Shown: positions 1-11,543 of the stretch, piece by piece
How the letters are laid out: every line of letters begins with the position of its first letter
How positions within the stretch are numbered: position 1 is the stretch's first letter
DNA from: Actinomycetospora chibensis
Lineage (GTDB): Bacteria; Actinomycetota; Actinomycetes; Mycobacteriales; Pseudonocardiaceae
NCBI RefSeq assembly: GCF_028737215.1
Contig: NZ_JAQZAM010000012.1
Coordinates: 124,001-188,000 of the forward strand
DNA length: 64,000 nucleotides
Reading direction: 5' to 3'
Position numbers and translations under genes: made by a program
Notes under the pieces: model-generated
Seen by the model: only the letters and a program-made list of their open reading frames with translations
What the model was told of the DNA's origin: nothing
Database searches by the model: none

Positions 1-567
1 CTGCGCGGTGACGGCCGGCTCGGCTGCCACGGCGGCTCGAACCTCTCCGGGATCGGCGGCACCATCCGGGTCGGCGAGATGTCCAAGCCCGAGCCGCTCC
101 GCCACCCACTGAAGATCAACCTCAACTGCGAGCTGAGCTGCAGCACCGCGCAGGAGGGGTACCGCTGGCCGGCCTTCCGGGCCGACGGGGCCTTCCAGGA
201 CGTCTACCGCGGCCCGGACCCGCGCGTGAACATGGGGACGCTCATGGGGCTGCCCCCCGACGCCGACCTGAGCTGGATCACCGAGCCCGACACCCGCAAG
301 ATCGCCGAGGCGTTCCGCGACTACGGCGCCTACGTCGTCGACGAGACGGGCGGCGAGCCCTCCAACGCCCTCAACGCCCAGGCCGGCGCGCAGGACGAGA
401 TCCCCAACATCGACTCGCGGCAGATGGTGCGGCTGTTCACCTCGCTGAGCATCGTCACGAACAGCACGGAGGCCACCCCCGGGGGCGGGGCCCTGGGCAC
501 CCCGCGCCGGGCGCCGTGCGCGCTGCCGTTCCCCGACGGCACCGGCGGGGCGCCACCCGGCTGCTGA
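1..567 (+). CDS. C-terminal part of an unrecognised, probably secreted protein (5' end outside window)
   Basis: The frame is open from base 1 to a TGA ending at 567, so this is the last 188 residues of a gene that begins upstream. The visible part starts with a Gly/Ser-rich stretch (GCHGGSNLSGIGGTIRVGE), then LRHPLKINLNCELSC, EGYRWPAFRADG and DYGAYVVDETGG. This type of sequence occurs in large secreted bacterial proteins without a firm function, and I do not assign one. Cysteines are frequent for an actinobacterial cytosolic protein, which fits export. The last 30 or so residues are Gly/Pro-rich. It converges on the nuclease gene at 574 with only six bases between stops. Confidence 0.75.
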   Translation: MRGDGRLGCHGGSNLSGIGGTIRVGEMSKPEPLRHPLKINLNCELSCSTAQEGYRWPAFRADGAFQDVYRGPDPRVNMGTLMGLPPDADLSWITEPDTRKIAEAFRDYGAYVVDETGGEPSNALNAQAGAQDEIPNIDSRQMVRLFTSLSIVTNSTEATPGGGALGTPRRAPCALPFPDGTGGAPPGC

Positions 568-573
568 TCCCCG

Positions 574-2555
<1,982 letters not shown>

Positions 2556-2739
2556 CCGTCCCCGACCAGGGTCGGATCGCCACCGAGGGTGAGCGGGCGG
2601 TGATGTTCCGTGATGGTGAACTCACCCACCGTGACAGCGCGCAAGGGGGTGGCGTGAGAAGTCCGTCACCGGGACGCTACTCCACGGACACCTCGATTCG
2701 CGGGTACGGTTGCGCCACGGAGTAGCGGAGGAGGGCGCC

Positions 2740-4542
2740 GTGACGACTGACGACGACCCCAGGGGCCGATCCGACCACGGCCGGGACCGCGGCGAGCGCG
2801 GCTCGGCGGACATGGCAGCACAGGTGCGCTTCCTCGAGGACGAGGTCGCGCTGTTGCGGCGCAAGCTGACCGAATCCCCACGGCACGCGCGCATCCTCGA
2901 ACAGCGACTCGGAGAGGCGCAGCAGCGCGTCTCCCAGCTGACCGAGCGCAACGACAAGCTCACCGAGACGCTCAAGGAGGCGCGCGCCCAGCTCGTCTCC
3001 CTCCGCGAGGAGGTCGACCGGCTCGCGCAGCCGCCGTCGAGCTACGGCGTCTTCCTGGTCGCCCACGAGGACTCGACCGTGGACGTGTTCACCTCCGGCC
3101 GCCGCATGCGCGTTGCGGTGTCGCCGGCGGTGGAGACCGCCGAACTGACCCGCGGGCAGTCCCTGCGGCTCAACGAGGCGCTCACCGTCGTGGAGGCGGG
3201 CGAGTACGAGCGCATCGGCGAGGTGTGCGCGCTGCGGGAGATCCTCACCGACGAGGACGGCAGCCGCACGCGGGCGCTGATCATCGGGCACGCCGACGAG
3301 GAGCGGGTCATCCACCTGGCCGACTCGCTGCTCGCACCGGGCGGGCCCGAGCTCAAGCCGGGCGATTCGCTCATGGTCGACTCCAAGGTCGGCTACGCGT
3401 ACGAGAAGGTGCCGAAGGCCGAGGTCGAGGAGCTCGTCCTCGAGGAGGTCCCCGACGTCGCCTACACCGACATCGGCGGTCTCTCGCGGCAGATCGACTC
3501 CATCCGCGACGCGGTGGAGCTGCCGTTCCTGCACGCGGACCTGTTCCGGACCTACCAGCTGCGCCCGCCCAAGGGCGTGCTGCTCTACGGCCCGCCCGGC
3601 TGCGGGAAGACGCTCATCGCCAAGGCGGTGGCGAACTCCCTGGCCAAGAAGGTCGCCGAGACCCGCGGTGAGGACAGCCGCGACGTCAAGGCCCACTTCC
3701 TGAACATCAAGGGCCCGGAGCTGCTCAACAAGTTCGTCGGCGAGACCGAGCGGCACATCCGGATGATCTTCCAGCGGGCGCGGGAGAAGGCGTCCGAGGG
3801 CACGCCGGTCATCGTGTTCTTCGACGAGATGGACTCGATCTTCCGTACCCGTGGTTCGGGCGTCAGCTCGGACGTCGAGACGACGATCGTGCCCCAGCTC
3901 CTCTCGGAGATCGACGGTGTGGAGGGGCTCGAGAACGTCATCGTCATCGGTGCCTCCAACCGCGAGGACATGATCGACCCCGCGATCCTGCGGCCGGGCC
4001 GGCTCGACGTGAAGATCAAGATCGAGCGTCCCGACGCGGAGTCGGCGATGGACATCTTCGGCAAGTACCTCATCGACGGGCTCCCGGTCCACGAGGAGGA
4101 CATCGCCGAGTTCGGCGGCAACCGCGCGGCGTGCCTCGAGGGCATGATCGAGCGGGTCGTCGAGCGGATGTACGCCGAGACCGACGACAACCGCTTCCTC
4201 GAGGTCACCTACGCCAACGGGGACAAGGAGGTCCTGTACTTCAAGGACTTCAACTCCGGCGCGGTGATCGAGAACATCGTGGGGCGGGCGAAGAAGGCCG
4301 CGATCAAGTCGCACCTGGAGTCGCAGCAGTCCGGTCTGCGCGTGCAGCACCTGCTGGACGCGGTGGTGGACGAGTTCGCCGAGTCGGAGGACCTGCCCAA
4401 CACGACCAACCCCGACGACTGGGCCCGGATCTCGGGCAAGAAGGGCGAGCGGATCGTCTACATCCGCACGCTCGTCACCGGCAAGGGCGCGGCGCAGGGC
4501 AAGGAGATCGACACGGCCTCGAACACCGGCCAGTACCTGTGA
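2740..4542 (+). CDS. arc: Proteasome-associated AAA ATPase ARC/Mpa
   Basis: A 600-residue unfoldase that recognises pupylated proteins and threads them into the 20S proteasome. Visible parts are an N-terminal coiled coil ([18 protein letters not shown] to LREEVDRL, about residues 25-90) that binds Pup, two OB-type domains, and one AAA module with Walker A GPPGCGKT (about 285), Walker [10 protein letters not shown] (about 360) and arginine-finger region [10 protein letters not shown]. The C-terminus is G-Q-Y-L, the tail that docks into the proteasome alpha ring. The GTG at 2740 has GGAGGAGG five bases upstream. An in-frame TTG at 2710 is less likely. The dop-pup-prcBA genes follow after two unrelated genes. 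Confidence 0.97.
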   Translation: MTTDDDPRGRSDHGRDRGERGSADMAAQVRFLEDEVALLRRKLTESPRHARILEQRLGEAQQRVSQLTERNDKLTETLKEARAQLVSLREEVDRLAQPPSSYGVFLVAHEDSTVDVFTSGRRMRVAVSPAVETAELTRGQSLRLNEALTVVEAGEYERIGEVCALREILTDEDGSRTRALIIGHADEERVIHLADSLLAPGGPELKPGDSLMVDSKVGYAYEKVPKAEVEELVLEEVPDVAYTDIGGLSRQIDSIRDAVELPFLHADLFRTYQLRPPKGVLLYGPPGCGKTLIAKAVANSLAKKVAETRGEDSRDVKAHFLNIKGPELLNKFVGETERHIRMIFQRAREKASEGTPVIVFFDEMDSIFRTRGSGVSSDVETTIVPQLLSEIDGVEGLENVIVIGASNREDMIDPAILRPGRLDVKIKIERPDAESAMDIFGKYLIDGLPVHEEDIAEFGGNRAACLEGMIERVVERMYAETDDNRFLEVTYANGDKEVLYFKDFNSGAVIENIVGRAKKAAIKSHLESQQSGLRVQHLLDAVVDEFAESEDLPNTTNPDDWARISGKKGERIVYIRTLVTGKGAAQGKEIDTASNTGQYL

Positions 4543-4571
4543 CACGAGAAGCTGTGTACGCCCAGTACCGG

Positions 4572-4577
4572 TAATCT
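4572..4577 (+). promoter_or_regulatory. Leaderless -10 element (TAATCT) of the hydrolase gene
   Basis: TAATCT ends six bases before the ATG at 4584 and there is no ribosome-binding site, matching other leaderless starts in this window. Confidence 0.45.
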
Positions 4578-4583
4578 CGGGTC

Positions 4584-5879
4584 ATGACCGACGAGCACAC
4601 CCGGCCGTCCCGCACCCCGGAGCGCACCCCCTCGAGGGATCGCAACGAGGTCCGCGGGGCGGCCGGCGTCGCGTCGGAGGCGATCGACATCGTGTCGCGC
4701 CCCGTCCAGGGCACGCACGAAGCCGTCGCGGGCACCGTCTTCGGCGCGCTGCGCAGGGTCGGGCTCGGCCCGGCGTCGCGGCCCGTGCAGGTGATGCACG
4801 ACGGCATCAGCTCGGGCGTCTACGCCGCGGTGCGCGGCATCTCCCACCTCGCCGGGCGCGGCATCGGCGTCGCCGCGGGCCTGGCCCGCCCCGGAGAGTG
4901 GCGCCCCATCACCGGCAACCCCACCGGCGCCGTGATCACCGGGGCCGTCAACGGGCTGGTCGGCGACCACATGGTGGCCCTCGACAACGACCTCGCCGTC
5001 CCGATGACGCTCTACACCTCGACGCTCGAAGACGAGCACGACGCGCTGCCCGCCGACCCCGAGGAGCTCCGCGCGGCCGTCGCCGACCACCCGGAGCGCG
5101 ACCTCGGCCGCCTCGTCCTGTTCGTCCACGGCCTCGGTGAGACCGAGCACGCCTGGCGGCTCTACGGCGAGGCGAGCGCGGGGGAGGGCTACGCCGAGCG
5201 GGTGGCGTCGGCGACCGGCGCGACGCCGCTGCTGCTGCGCTACAACTCCGGCCTGCGGATCGCCGACAACGGGGCCGCGCTCTCTCTGCTGCTCACCGAC
5301 CTCTGGCACCGGTGGCCCGCCGAGGTGCGCCGGCTCGACCTCGTCGGGCACTCGATGGGCGGGCTCCTGCTGCGCCACGCCTGCCACCACGCCGTCGAGA
5401 CCGGTCAGCCGTGGGTCGCCACGGTCCGGCGCATGGTCTACCTCGGCTCCCCGCACCGCGGTGCGCCGCTGGCCCACCGCGTCGACCAGCTCGCGTCCGG
5501 GCTCTCGCGATGGCCGCGCTCGGCCACCTGGGGCCAGTTCCTCGACCGGCGTTCCGCCGGCATCCGCGACCTCGTGGCCGGGGTGTCCGACGCCGAGGTG
5601 CCGCTGCTCGCGCACGCCTCGCACCACGCGGTGGCCGCCTGCGTCACCAGCTCCGAGTACCACCCGCTGGCCAACGCGCTGGGCGACCTGCTGGTGCCCG
5701 TCGACTCGGCGGGCGGCGCGATCGCCGACGTGCAGCCGCTGACGTCGTCGCACCACTTCCACCTGCTCAACGACCCGGACGTCCACGACCACCTGTTGCG
5801 CTGGCTCACGGCGGAGGACCTCGCGGACGACACTGCGGACGACACCGCGGACGATCCGGGCGAGGACGAGCCGGCGTGA
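4584..5879 (+). CDS. Alpha/beta hydrolase, lipase/PGAP1-like esterase
   Basis: A 431-residue hydrolase of the alpha/beta fold. The oxyanion/HG region is LVLFVHGLGETEHAWRLY (about 175-195), the nucleophile elbow is LVGHSMGGLLLRHA (about 253), and YLGSPHRGAPL follows as in PGAP1/LipB-type lipases. HHFHLLNDPDVHDHL near residue 395 supplies the catalytic His. The first 110 residues are a helical region with two related segments around SRPVQ (SRPVQGTHEAV and SRPVQVMHDGI). The C-terminus is an acidic DDTADDTADDTADD tail. No signal peptide is evident. It sits between arc and dop, with no known role in pupylation. Its stop overlaps the start of the next gene (GTGA), so the two are probably translated together. 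Confidence 0.8.
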   Translation: MTDEHTRPSRTPERTPSRDRNEVRGAAGVASEAIDIVSRPVQGTHEAVAGTVFGALRRVGLGPASRPVQVMHDGISSGVYAAVRGISHLAGRGIGVAAGLARPGEWRPITGNPTGAVITGAVNGLVGDHMVALDNDLAVPMTLYTSTLEDEHDALPADPEELRAAVADHPERDLGRLVLFVHGLGETEHAWRLYGEASAGEGYAERVASATGATPLLLRYNSGLRIADNGAALSLLLTDLWHRWPAEVRRLDLVGHSMGGLLLRHACHHAVETGQPWVATVRRMVYLGSPHRGAPLAHRVDQLASGLSRWPRSATWGQFLDRRSAGIRDLVAGVSDAEVPLLAHASHHAVAACVTSSEYHPLANALGDLLVPVDSAGGAIADVQPLTSSHHFHLLNDPDVHDHLLRWLTAEDLADDTADDTADDPGEDEPA

Positions 5880-7198
5880 CCGGGCCCGCCCCGTCGGAGG
5901 ACCCGGCGGCAGGGGCGGGGGAGGAGCGGACCGCCGGCCGGACCGGCAGCCGGACCGACAGCCAGACCCTCAGCAGGCGCGCGCACCGCGCCCGGCTGGT
6001 GGTGCTCGGTGCGCTGACCGCCGCCGCCCCGCTGTCGCTGGACACCTACCTGCCGGCCCTGCCCGCGCTCACCGCGGACCTCGCGACGACGCCGTCGATC
6101 GCCCAGCTCTCGCTGACCGCCTGCCTGGTCGGGCTGGCGCTCGGCCAGCTCGTCGCGGGCCCGCTGTCCGACGTGCTCGGACGGCGGCGCCCGATGCTCA
6201 TCGGGTCGGCGGGGTTCGCGGTCGCCTCGGTGCTCTGCGCGGTGGCGCCGAGCGTGGAGGTCCTGATCGCGCTGCGCCTGGCGCAGGGCCTGCTCGGAGC
6301 CGTGGGGATCGTCGTGGCGCGCGCCGTGGTCCGCGACACCAGCGACGCGACGTCGTCGGCGCGCTCGTTCGCCACGCTGATGCTCGTCTCCGGGGTGGCG
6401 CCCATCGTCGCGCCGGTGCTCGGCGGCCAGCTGCTGCGCGTGACGAGCTGGCGCGGTGTGTTCGTCGTGCTGGCCGTCTACGGGGCCCTCGCGGGCGTCG
6501 CGGTCCTGCTGCTGGTGCGCGAGTCGCTGCCCCGGTCGCGCCGCCGCTCGGGGAGCGCGGCGGCCACCGCGGCCTCGTTCCGCGTGCTGCTCTCCGACCG
6601 GCGGGTCCTGGCCTGCGTCCTGACCGCCGGCCTGCTCTTCGCGGCCATGTTCGCCTACATCTCGGGCTCGACCTTCGTGCTGCAGGAGCTCTACGGGCTC
6701 TCGCCGCAGGGGTTCTCGGGGGTGTTCGCGGCCAACTCGGTCGCCATCGTCACGTCGGTGCAGGTCGCGGGCCGTCTCGCGGGCTCGGGGCGGGTGCGCC
6801 CGGAGCGGCTGCTGGTCGTCGGGCTGGGCGTCGCGCTCACCGGCACGAGCGTGCTGCTGGCGTCGGCGCTGCTCGACGTGGGGCTCGCCGGGATCCTCGC
6901 GGGCCTCGTCGTCACGGTGATCGGCGTCGGGTTCGTCCTGCCGAACGCCACGACGCTCACCCTGGCCGACCACCCCGAGCACGCCGGGAGCGCGTCGGCG
7001 CTGCTCGGCACCGCCCAATTCCTGGTCGGGGCGGGTACGGCCCCGCTCGTCGGGATCGCCGGCGGCCGCTCCGCGGTGCCCATGGCGGCGACGATGGCAG
7101 GGGCGGTCGTGGCGGGCGCGGTGGTGTTCGCGGTCCTGTGGCGGACCCCGGAACGGGGCCCGGGGTCGGAGCAGGCCGCGCGCCCGTCGCACCCGTAG
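5876..7198 (+). CDS. MFS drug-efflux transporter, Bcr/CflA family
   Basis: A 440-residue transporter with twelve predicted membrane helices. The first helix motif [11 protein letters not shown], the loop 2-3 motif [12 protein letters not shown] and the motif C-like helix around [21 protein letters not shown] are typical of the Bcr/CflA drug:H+ antiporters. The GTG at 5876 overlaps the stop of the hydrolase gene and begins a natural cytosolic N-terminus of about 45 residues. The frame is open much further upstream, but that part is a shadow of the hydrolase. The substrate cannot be read from the sequence. The TAG stop (7196-7198) forms the first bases of the dop -10 hexamer. Confidence 0.88.
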   Translation: MTGPAPSEDPAAGAGEERTAGRTGSRTDSQTLSRRAHRARLVVLGALTAAAPLSLDTYLPALPALTADLATTPSIAQLSLTACLVGLALGQLVAGPLSDVLGRRRPMLIGSAGFAVASVLCAVAPSVEVLIALRLAQGLLGAVGIVVARAVVRDTSDATSSARSFATLMLVSGVAPIVAPVLGGQLLRVTSWRGVFVVLAVYGALAGVAVLLLVRESLPRSRRRSGSAAATAASFRVLLSDRRVLACVLTAGLLFAAMFAYISGSTFVLQELYGLSPQGFSGVFAANSVAIVTSVQVAGRLAGSGRVRPERLLVVGLGVALTGTSVLLASALLDVGLAGILAGLVVTVIGVGFVLPNATTLTLADHPEHAGSASALLGTAQFLVGAGTAPLVGIAGGRSAVPMAATMAGAVVAGAVVFAVLWRTPERGPGSEQAARPSHP

Positions 7199-7201
7199 GG
7201 T
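7196..7201 (+). promoter_or_regulatory. Leaderless -10 element of dop, overlapping the MFS stop codon
   Basis: TAGGGT uses the TAG stop of the upstream transporter as its first three bases and ends 7 bases before the dop ATG. This gives dop its own promoter even though it is tightly packed behind another gene. Confidence 0.55.
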
Positions 7202-7208
7202 CGAGTGC

Positions 7209-8726
7209 ATGACCGCGCGCCGCATCATGGGCACCGAGATCGAGTACGGCATCTCCGTCCCCGGCGACCCGGCGGCGAACCCGGTGATCACCTCGACCCA
7301 GATCGTGCTGGCCTACGCCGCAGCGGCCGACGTGCCCCGCGCACGCCGCGCACGCTGGGACTACGAGGTCGAATCGCCGCTGCGTGACGCCCGCGGGTTC
7401 GACCTCGGGCCGAGCGCGGGCCCGCCGCCGGACACCGGCGACCTCGACGACCTCGGCGCCGCGAACGTCATCCTCACCAACGGCGCCCGCCTCTACGTCG
7501 ACCACGCGCACCCGGAGTTCTCCGCTCCCGAGGTGACCACCCCGCGCGACGCCGTCATCTGGGACAAGGCGGGCGAGCGGGTCATGGAGGACGCCGCCGA
7601 GCGCGCCGCCACCGTCCCCGGCACCCCGCGCATCCAGCTCTACAAGAACAACATCGACGGCAAGGGCGCGAGCTACGGCTCGCACGAGAACTACCTCTGC
7701 GCCCGCCAGACGCCGTTCCCGACGATCATCACCGGTCTGACGCCGTTCTTCGCGTCGCGGCAGGTCGTCTGCGGCGCCGGCCGCGTCGGGCTCGGGGCGT
7801 CGGGCGACGAGGCGGGCTTCCAGCTCTCCCAGCGCGCCGACTACATCGAGGTCGAGGTCGGGCTGGAGACCACGCTCAAGCGCGGCATCATCAACACCCG
7901 CGACGAGCCCCACGCCGACGCCGACAAGTACCGCCGCCTGCACGTCATCATCGGAGACGCGACGCTGGCCGAGTACTCGACGTTCCTCAAGTGCGGCACC
8001 GCGGCACTCGTGCTCTCGATGATCGAGGGCGGGGTCCGCTTCGACGACCTGCGCCTGCTCGAGCCGGTGCGCTCGGTGCACCGCATCAGCCACGACCCGA
8101 CGCTGAAGACCGTCGTCGAGCTCTCCGACGGGCGCAAGATGACCGCGCTCGACCTCCAGCACGCCTACCTCGAGCGCGCCTGGAAGCACGAGGAGACCAC
8201 GCAGGACGGCGAGATCGACCCGATGACCCGCGAGGTGCTCGACATCTGGCAGCAGGTCCTCGACGACCTCAGCACCGACCCGCTGCGCTGCGCCGACCGC
8301 CTCGACTGGGTGGCCAAGCTCAACCTGCTGCAGAGCTACCAGCAGCGCGACAACCTGCCGTGGGACTCGCCGAAGCTGCACCTCATCGACCTGCAGTACG
8401 CCGACGTCCGCCAGGCCAAGGGTCTCTACAACCGCCTGGTCTCCCGCGGGTCGATCAAGCGGCTGGTCGACGAGGAGGCCGTCCGCGCCGCCGTCACCGC
8501 GCCGCCGGAGGACACGCGGGCCTACTTCCGCGGGCGGTGCCTCGAGCGCTACCCCGGCGAGGTGGCCGCGGCGTCCTGGGACTCGGTCATCTTCGACCTC
8601 GGACGCGAGTCACTGGTGCGGATCCCGACCCTGGAGCCCCTGCGCGGCACGCGCGGGCACGTCGGCGAGCTCATCGACAACTCCGCGGACGCCAGCGCGC
8701 TGGTCGAGGCCCTCACGCGGGGCTAG
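7209..8726 (+). CDS. dop: Pup deamidase/depupylase Dop
   Basis: A 505-residue member of the carboxylate-amine ligase-like Dop/PafA family. It deamidates the C-terminal Gln of Pup to Glu and removes Pup from substrates. The start [16 protein letters not shown] carries the nucleotide/Mg-binding Glu. The Dop-specific insertion (about residues 38-80, including [15 protein letters not shown]) distinguishes it from Paf[16 protein letters not shown] contains the catalytic Asp (Asp98 here), and [19 protein letters not shown] is the shared signature. The Pup gene 76 bases downstream ends in Gln, so Dop activity is needed here. Confidence 0.97.
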   Translation: MTARRIMGTEIEYGISVPGDPAANPVITSTQIVLAYAAAADVPRARRARWDYEVESPLRDARGFDLGPSAGPPPDTGDLDDLGAANVILTNGARLYVDHAHPEFSAPEVTTPRDAVIWDKAGERVMEDAAERAATVPGTPRIQLYKNNIDGKGASYGSHENYLCARQTPFPTIITGLTPFFASRQVVCGAGRVGLGASGDEAGFQLSQRADYIEVEVGLETTLKRGIINTRDEPHADADKYRRLHVIIGDATLAEYSTFLKCGTAALVLSMIEGGVRFDDLRLLEPVRSVHRISHDPTLKTVVELSDGRKMTALDLQHAYLERAWKHEETTQDGEIDPMTREVLDIWQQVLDDLSTDPLRCADRLDWVAKLNLLQSYQQRDNLPWDSPKLHLIDLQYADVRQAKGLYNRLVSRGSIKRLVDEEAVRAAVTAPPEDTRAYFRGRCLERYPGEVAAASWDSVIFDLGRESLVRIPTLEPLRGTRGHVGELIDNSADASALVEALTRG

Positions 8727-8762
8727 TGATCCGCGGTACGGGCGGATGTCGCTCTCGATGGG

Positions 8763-8768
8763 TAGGGT
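8763..8768 (+). promoter_or_regulatory. Probable -10 element of pup (TAGGGT)
   Basis: TAGGGT lies 34 bases before the pup ATG, so unlike its neighbours this transcript would carry a short leader with a good ribosome-binding site (GGGAGG at 8790-8795). Confidence 0.45.
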
Positions 8769-8802
8769 TCGACCTGCAGTACCGAGGACCCGGGAGGCAG
8801 CC

Positions 8803-8997
8803 ATGGCGCAGGAACAGACCCAGCGGCAGGGCGGGGGCGACGACGGCGGCGGCGGCGAGGACTCGACCGCCGCCGGCCAGGAGCGCCGCGAGAAGCTCGG
8901 TGAGGACGTCGACACGATCCTCGACGAGATCGACGACGTGCTCGAGGAGAACGCCGAGGACTTCGTCCGCGCCTACGTCCAGAAGGGTGGCCAGTAA
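8803..8997 (+). CDS. pup: Prokaryotic ubiquitin-like protein Pup
   Basis: A 64-residue modifier that is linked through its C-terminus to lysines of proteins destined for the proteasome. The N-terminal 25 residues are disordered and Gly/Gln-rich. The middle has the coiled-coil-forming Mpa-binding stretch ([21 protein letters not shown]), and the end is [10 protein letters not shown]. The terminal Gln means Dop must deamidate it before PafA can ligate it. The ATG at 8803 has GGGAGG upstream and matches the usual Pup length. An in-frame start at 8746 would add 19 unrelated residues. Confidence 0.97.
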   Translation: MAQEQTQRQGGGDDGGGGEDSTAAGQERREKLGEDVDTILDEIDDVLEENAEDFVRAYVQKGGQ

Positions 8998-9045
8998 CCT
9001 CCCGGCGGAGCCTCACGGCCCGCGCCGGAACTCCTGAGAACCCCG

Positions 9046-9083
9046 CCGCCCCCGCGGCCCGGTACGCCGGGTCTCGGGGGCGG
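9046..9083 (+). terminator. Strong GC hairpin between pup and prcB
   Basis: The outer stem is CCGCCCCCG (9046-9054) with CGGGGGCGG (9075-9083). After a 3/3 internal loop the inner stem is CCCGG/CCGGG around a TACG tetraloop. There is no long U-tract. It lies inside the pup-prcBA operon, so it could attenuate or process the transcript rather than end it. Confidence 0.6.
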
Positions 9084-9110
9084 TGTTCCATCACCCGGCA
9101 GCCCGCCCGA

Positions 9111-9150
9111 CAGCCCTCCCGACAGCCCCCGACAGCCCACCCGACCTGCC
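9111..9150 (+). repeat. Short CCGACAGCC repeats upstream of prcB
   Basis: Four imperfect copies of a ten-base unit (CCGACAGCCC-like) lie in the pup-prcB spacer. The function is unknown. They could have arisen by slippage. Confidence 0.5.
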
Positions 9151-9167
9151 TAGGAGCGCCCCCACCG

Positions 9168-10004
9168 ATGGAGCCCTCGTCGGCCCTGCACCCGGCCTAC
9201 TTCCAGGCCGGGACGGCCTCGTTCGTCGATTTCCTGCGCGAGGTCCGGCCCGACCTCCTGCCCGGGGCGAACGCCCGGCCGGTGACGGCCGAGCAGGCGG
9301 GGCACGTGACCGCCCCGCACGGCACGACGATCGTCGCGGCGGTCTACGACGGAGGCGTCGCGATCGCCGGCGACCGTCGCGCCACGATGGGCAACCTCAT
9401 CTCGTCACGGGACATGCAGAAGGTCTTCGTCACCGACGACTACTCGGCGGCGGGCATCGCGGGTACGGCCGGGCTGGCCGTCGAGGCGGTGCGGCTGTTC
9501 GCGGTCGAGCTGCAGCACTACGAGAAGCTCGAGGGCGTCCAACTCACCTTCGACGGCAAGGCGAACAAGCTCGCGGGCATGGTGCGCGGCAACCTCGGCG
9601 CGGCGATGCAGGGCCTGTCGTTCGTGCCGCTGTTCGTGGGCTACGACCTCGACGCGGCCGACCCCGCCCGCGCCGGGCGGATCGTCTCCTACGACGTCGT
9701 CGGCAGCCGCAACGAGGAGACCGACTACGCCGGCGTCGGCTCGGGGTCGCTGTTCGCGAAGTCCTCGCTGAAGAAGCGCCACGACCCCGCCGCGTCGGCC
9801 GCCGACTGTGTGCGCACCCTCGTCGAGGCGCTCTACGACGCCGCCGACGACGACAGCGCCACCGGTGGCCCGGACACCATCCGCGCGATCTACCCGGTCG
9901 TGGTCACCATCGACGCCGAGGGCGCCACGACGCTGCCCCAGGAGGAGACGGCCGCGGTCGCCGAGGCCGTCGTCGCCGGCCGCCGCGAGAAGCCCGGCGG
10001 CTGA
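9168..10004 (+). CDS. prcB: 20S proteasome beta subunit PrcB
   Basis: A 278-residue Ntn-hydrolase precursor forming the proteolytic inner rings. A propeptide of 52 residues ends at HG, and the mature protein starts [21 protein letters not shown], making Thr53 the autocatalytic nucleophile. The Asp of AGDRR and the Lys of MQKVF are the partners of the active Thr. [15 protein letters not shown] is the conserved late segment. Length and propeptide match other actinobacterial PrcB. AGGAG lies about ten bases before the ATG. prcA follows 55 bases later. Confidence 0.97.
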   Translation: MEPSSALHPAYFQAGTASFVDFLREVRPDLLPGANARPVTAEQAGHVTAPHGTTIVAAVYDGGVAIAGDRRATMGNLISSRDMQKVFVTDDYSAAGIAGTAGLAVEAVRLFAVELQHYEKLEGVQLTFDGKANKLAGMVRGNLGAAMQGLSFVPLFVGYDLDAADPARAGRIVSYDVVGSRNEETDYAGVGSGSLFAKSSLKKRHDPAASAADCVRTLVEALYDAADDDSATGGPDTIRAIYPVVVTIDAEGATTLPQEETAAVAEAVVAGRREKPGG

Positions 10005-10059
10005 GCCGCACCCACCGCCACGCACCGCACCGCACCAGACCCCAGGAGCGCTCCCCGCC

Positions 10060-10869
10060 ATGACGATGCCTTTCTACGCGTCGGTCGACCAGCTGATGCG
10101 CGACCGCTCGGAGCTCGCGCGCAAGGGCATCGCGCGCGGGCGCAGCGTCGTCGTGCTGACCTTCGCCGGCGGCGTGCTGTTCGTGGCGGAGAACCGCTCG
10201 AACTCCCTGCGCAAGGTCTCCGAGATCTACGACTCGCTCGGGTTCGCCGCGGTCGGCCGCTACAACGAGTTCGAGAACCTGCGCACCGCCGGCATCCGCT
10301 TCGCCGACGTCCGCGGCTACTCCTACGACCGCCGTGACGTCTCCGGCCGCTCGCTGGCCAACGCCTACGCCCAGATCCTCGGGGCGAGCTTCATCGAGCA
10401 GCAGAAGCCCTTCGAGGTGGAGCTGTGCGTGGCCGAGGTCGGCGCGACGCCCGACCGCGACCAGATGTTCCGCATCACCTACGACGGGTCGATCTCCGAC
10501 GAGCCCCGCTTCGTGGTCATGGGCGGCACCACCGAGCCGATCAGCGCGGCGCTGCGCTCGTCGTACGAGCCGGACCTCGAGATGCGCGACGCGCTGCGCA
10601 TCGCCCTCGAGGCGCTGCAGGCCCAGAACGGGACCTCCTCGAGCGCCTCGTCCACCGAGCGCCTCGGTGTCGACTCGCTCGAGGTCGCCGTCCTCGACCG
10701 CGCCCGCCGCCCCCGTCGCACGTTCCGCCGGGTGACCGGCGCCGCCCTTGCGGCCCTGCTGCCCGGCGACGAGAGCCCCGCGGCCGAAGAGACCCCGGCC
10801 GGGGAGAACGGGGACACCGGCGCGGGCGACGAGGTCTCCGGCGCCGGCGGGGCCGACCCGCAGGCCTGA
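10060..10869 (+). CDS. prcA: 20S proteasome alpha subunit PrcA
   Basis: A 269-residue subunit of the outer gate-forming rings. It begins [20 protein letters not shown], where the N-terminal octapeptide closes the pore and the [12 protein letters not shown] helix is the family signature. It has [19 protein letters not shown] features ([20 protein letters not shown]). The last 30 residues are an acidic, Gly/Glu-rich tail, as in other PrcA proteins. The ATG at 10060 follows CAGGAG; a second Met two codons later is also possible. There is no catalytic Thr, as expected for alpha subunits. Confidence 0.96.
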   Translation: MTMPFYASVDQLMRDRSELARKGIARGRSVVVLTFAGGVLFVAENRSNSLRKVSEIYDSLGFAAVGRYNEFENLRTAGIRFADVRGYSYDRRDVSGRSLANAYAQILGASFIEQQKPFEVELCVAEVGATPDRDQMFRITYDGSISDEPRFVVMGGTTEPISAALRSSYEPDLEMRDALRIALEALQAQNGTSSSASSTERLGVDSLEVAVLDRARRPRRTFRRVTGAALAALLPGDESPAAEETPAGENGDTGAGDEVSGAGGADPQA

Positions 10870-10888
10870 GCGCGCTCGCGGTGTCGTG

Positions 10889-10926
10889 ACCCGTCACGTC
10901 GTCAGCAGGCGAGTCGGGTGACGGGT
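10889..10926. terminator. Possible bidirectional hairpin between prcA and the SRPBCC gene
   Basis: ACCCGTCAC (10889-10897) and GTGACGGGT (10918-10926) are inverted 9-base repeats with a 20-base loop, in the 99-base gap between convergent genes. The loop is long, so this is only a candidate. Confidence 0.35.
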
Positions 10927-10968
10927 GGGTGGCCGCCGGGGGCGGAGCGGGCCGATGGGTGACGTGGG

Positions 10969-11460
10969 TCAGCCCGTCGCTTCGCGGACGTCCGTCCCCT
11001 GCTCGGCGAACGCCTTGAAGTCCTGCATGTGCTGTCGCGACTGCTTGCGGAAGGCACCGCGCATGAGGAGCCCCACCAGTCGCATCGGCACGCCGCTGAA
11101 CCGGTACTCGTTCTCGCTCGCCCAGAGCGTCGTCTCCGGACCGGATTCGGTCAGCCGTTCGCGCGCCGCGCTCCACATGCCCTCGGCGACGATCTCGCGG
11201 TCGAAGTGGACGACGCTGTCTCTCGGGATCCCGTGCAGGTTCGCCGGTTCCCGTCGAGTGATGGTCTCGGTGCCCTCCGTCGTCTGATGCCCCGTCCGCA
11301 TCACGACGCGCGACTCGGTGCCGACCTGCCCGTGCACTCCGCTCAACGGCTCGTGCAGCACCAGGCCCCGCAGCCACTTCGGCAGGTGTGCGGGGTCGGC
11401 GAGCAGCTGGACCACCCTCTCCCTCGGCAGGGCGATCTCGATCGAGACGGTGTACTTCAT
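10969..11460 (-). CDS. SRPBCC (START/polyketide cyclase-like) protein
   Basis: A 163-residue single-domain protein of the helix-grip fold. It starts MKYTVSIEIALPRERVVQLLADPAHLPKW, the usual first strand and helix of SRPBCC proteins, and ends with a long helix (LLMRGAFRKQSRQHMQDFKAFAE). The fold has a cavity for hydrophobic ligands, but the ligand cannot be named. It lies alone on the minus strand, and its promoter region (11501-11525) is strikingly AT-rich for this genome, so expression may be strong or regulated independently of the proteasome genes. Confidence 0.8.
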   Translation of the reverse strand: MKYTVSIEIALPRERVVQLLADPAHLPKWLRGLVLHEPLSGVHGQVGTESRVVMRTGHQTTEGTETITRREPANLHGIPRDSVVHFDREIVAEGMWSAARERLTESGPETTLWASENEYRFSGVPMRLVGLLMRGAFRKQSRQHMQDFKAFAEQGTDVREATG

Positions 11461-11500
11461 GACGGAGCGCTCCGGGTTCCCTGGTCCAAGGATGCCCGGC

Positions 11501-11525
11501 TTATATTAGTCTATTCTTATACGGT
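11501..11525 (-). promoter_or_regulatory. AT-rich promoter/operator upstream of the SRPBCC gene
   Basis: About 23 bases of almost pure A/T with the small dyad TAG-A-CTA. On the minus strand it contains TATAAG twice and TAATAT. This is a local exception to a 73% GC background and looks like a sigma-A promoter with an operator. Confidence 0.45.
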
Positions 11526-11543
11526 CCGGCGACCGGCGGGCAC

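Noticed and set aside
2677-4545. 622-residue minus-strand frame opposite arc
   Set aside because: Leu/Asp/Val/Arg-rich reverse-complement shadow of the ATPase gene; no domain.
5312-5875. N-terminal extension of the MFS transporter frame
   Set aside because: The translation before 5876 is Arg/Pro-rich and lies entirely inside the hydrolase gene.
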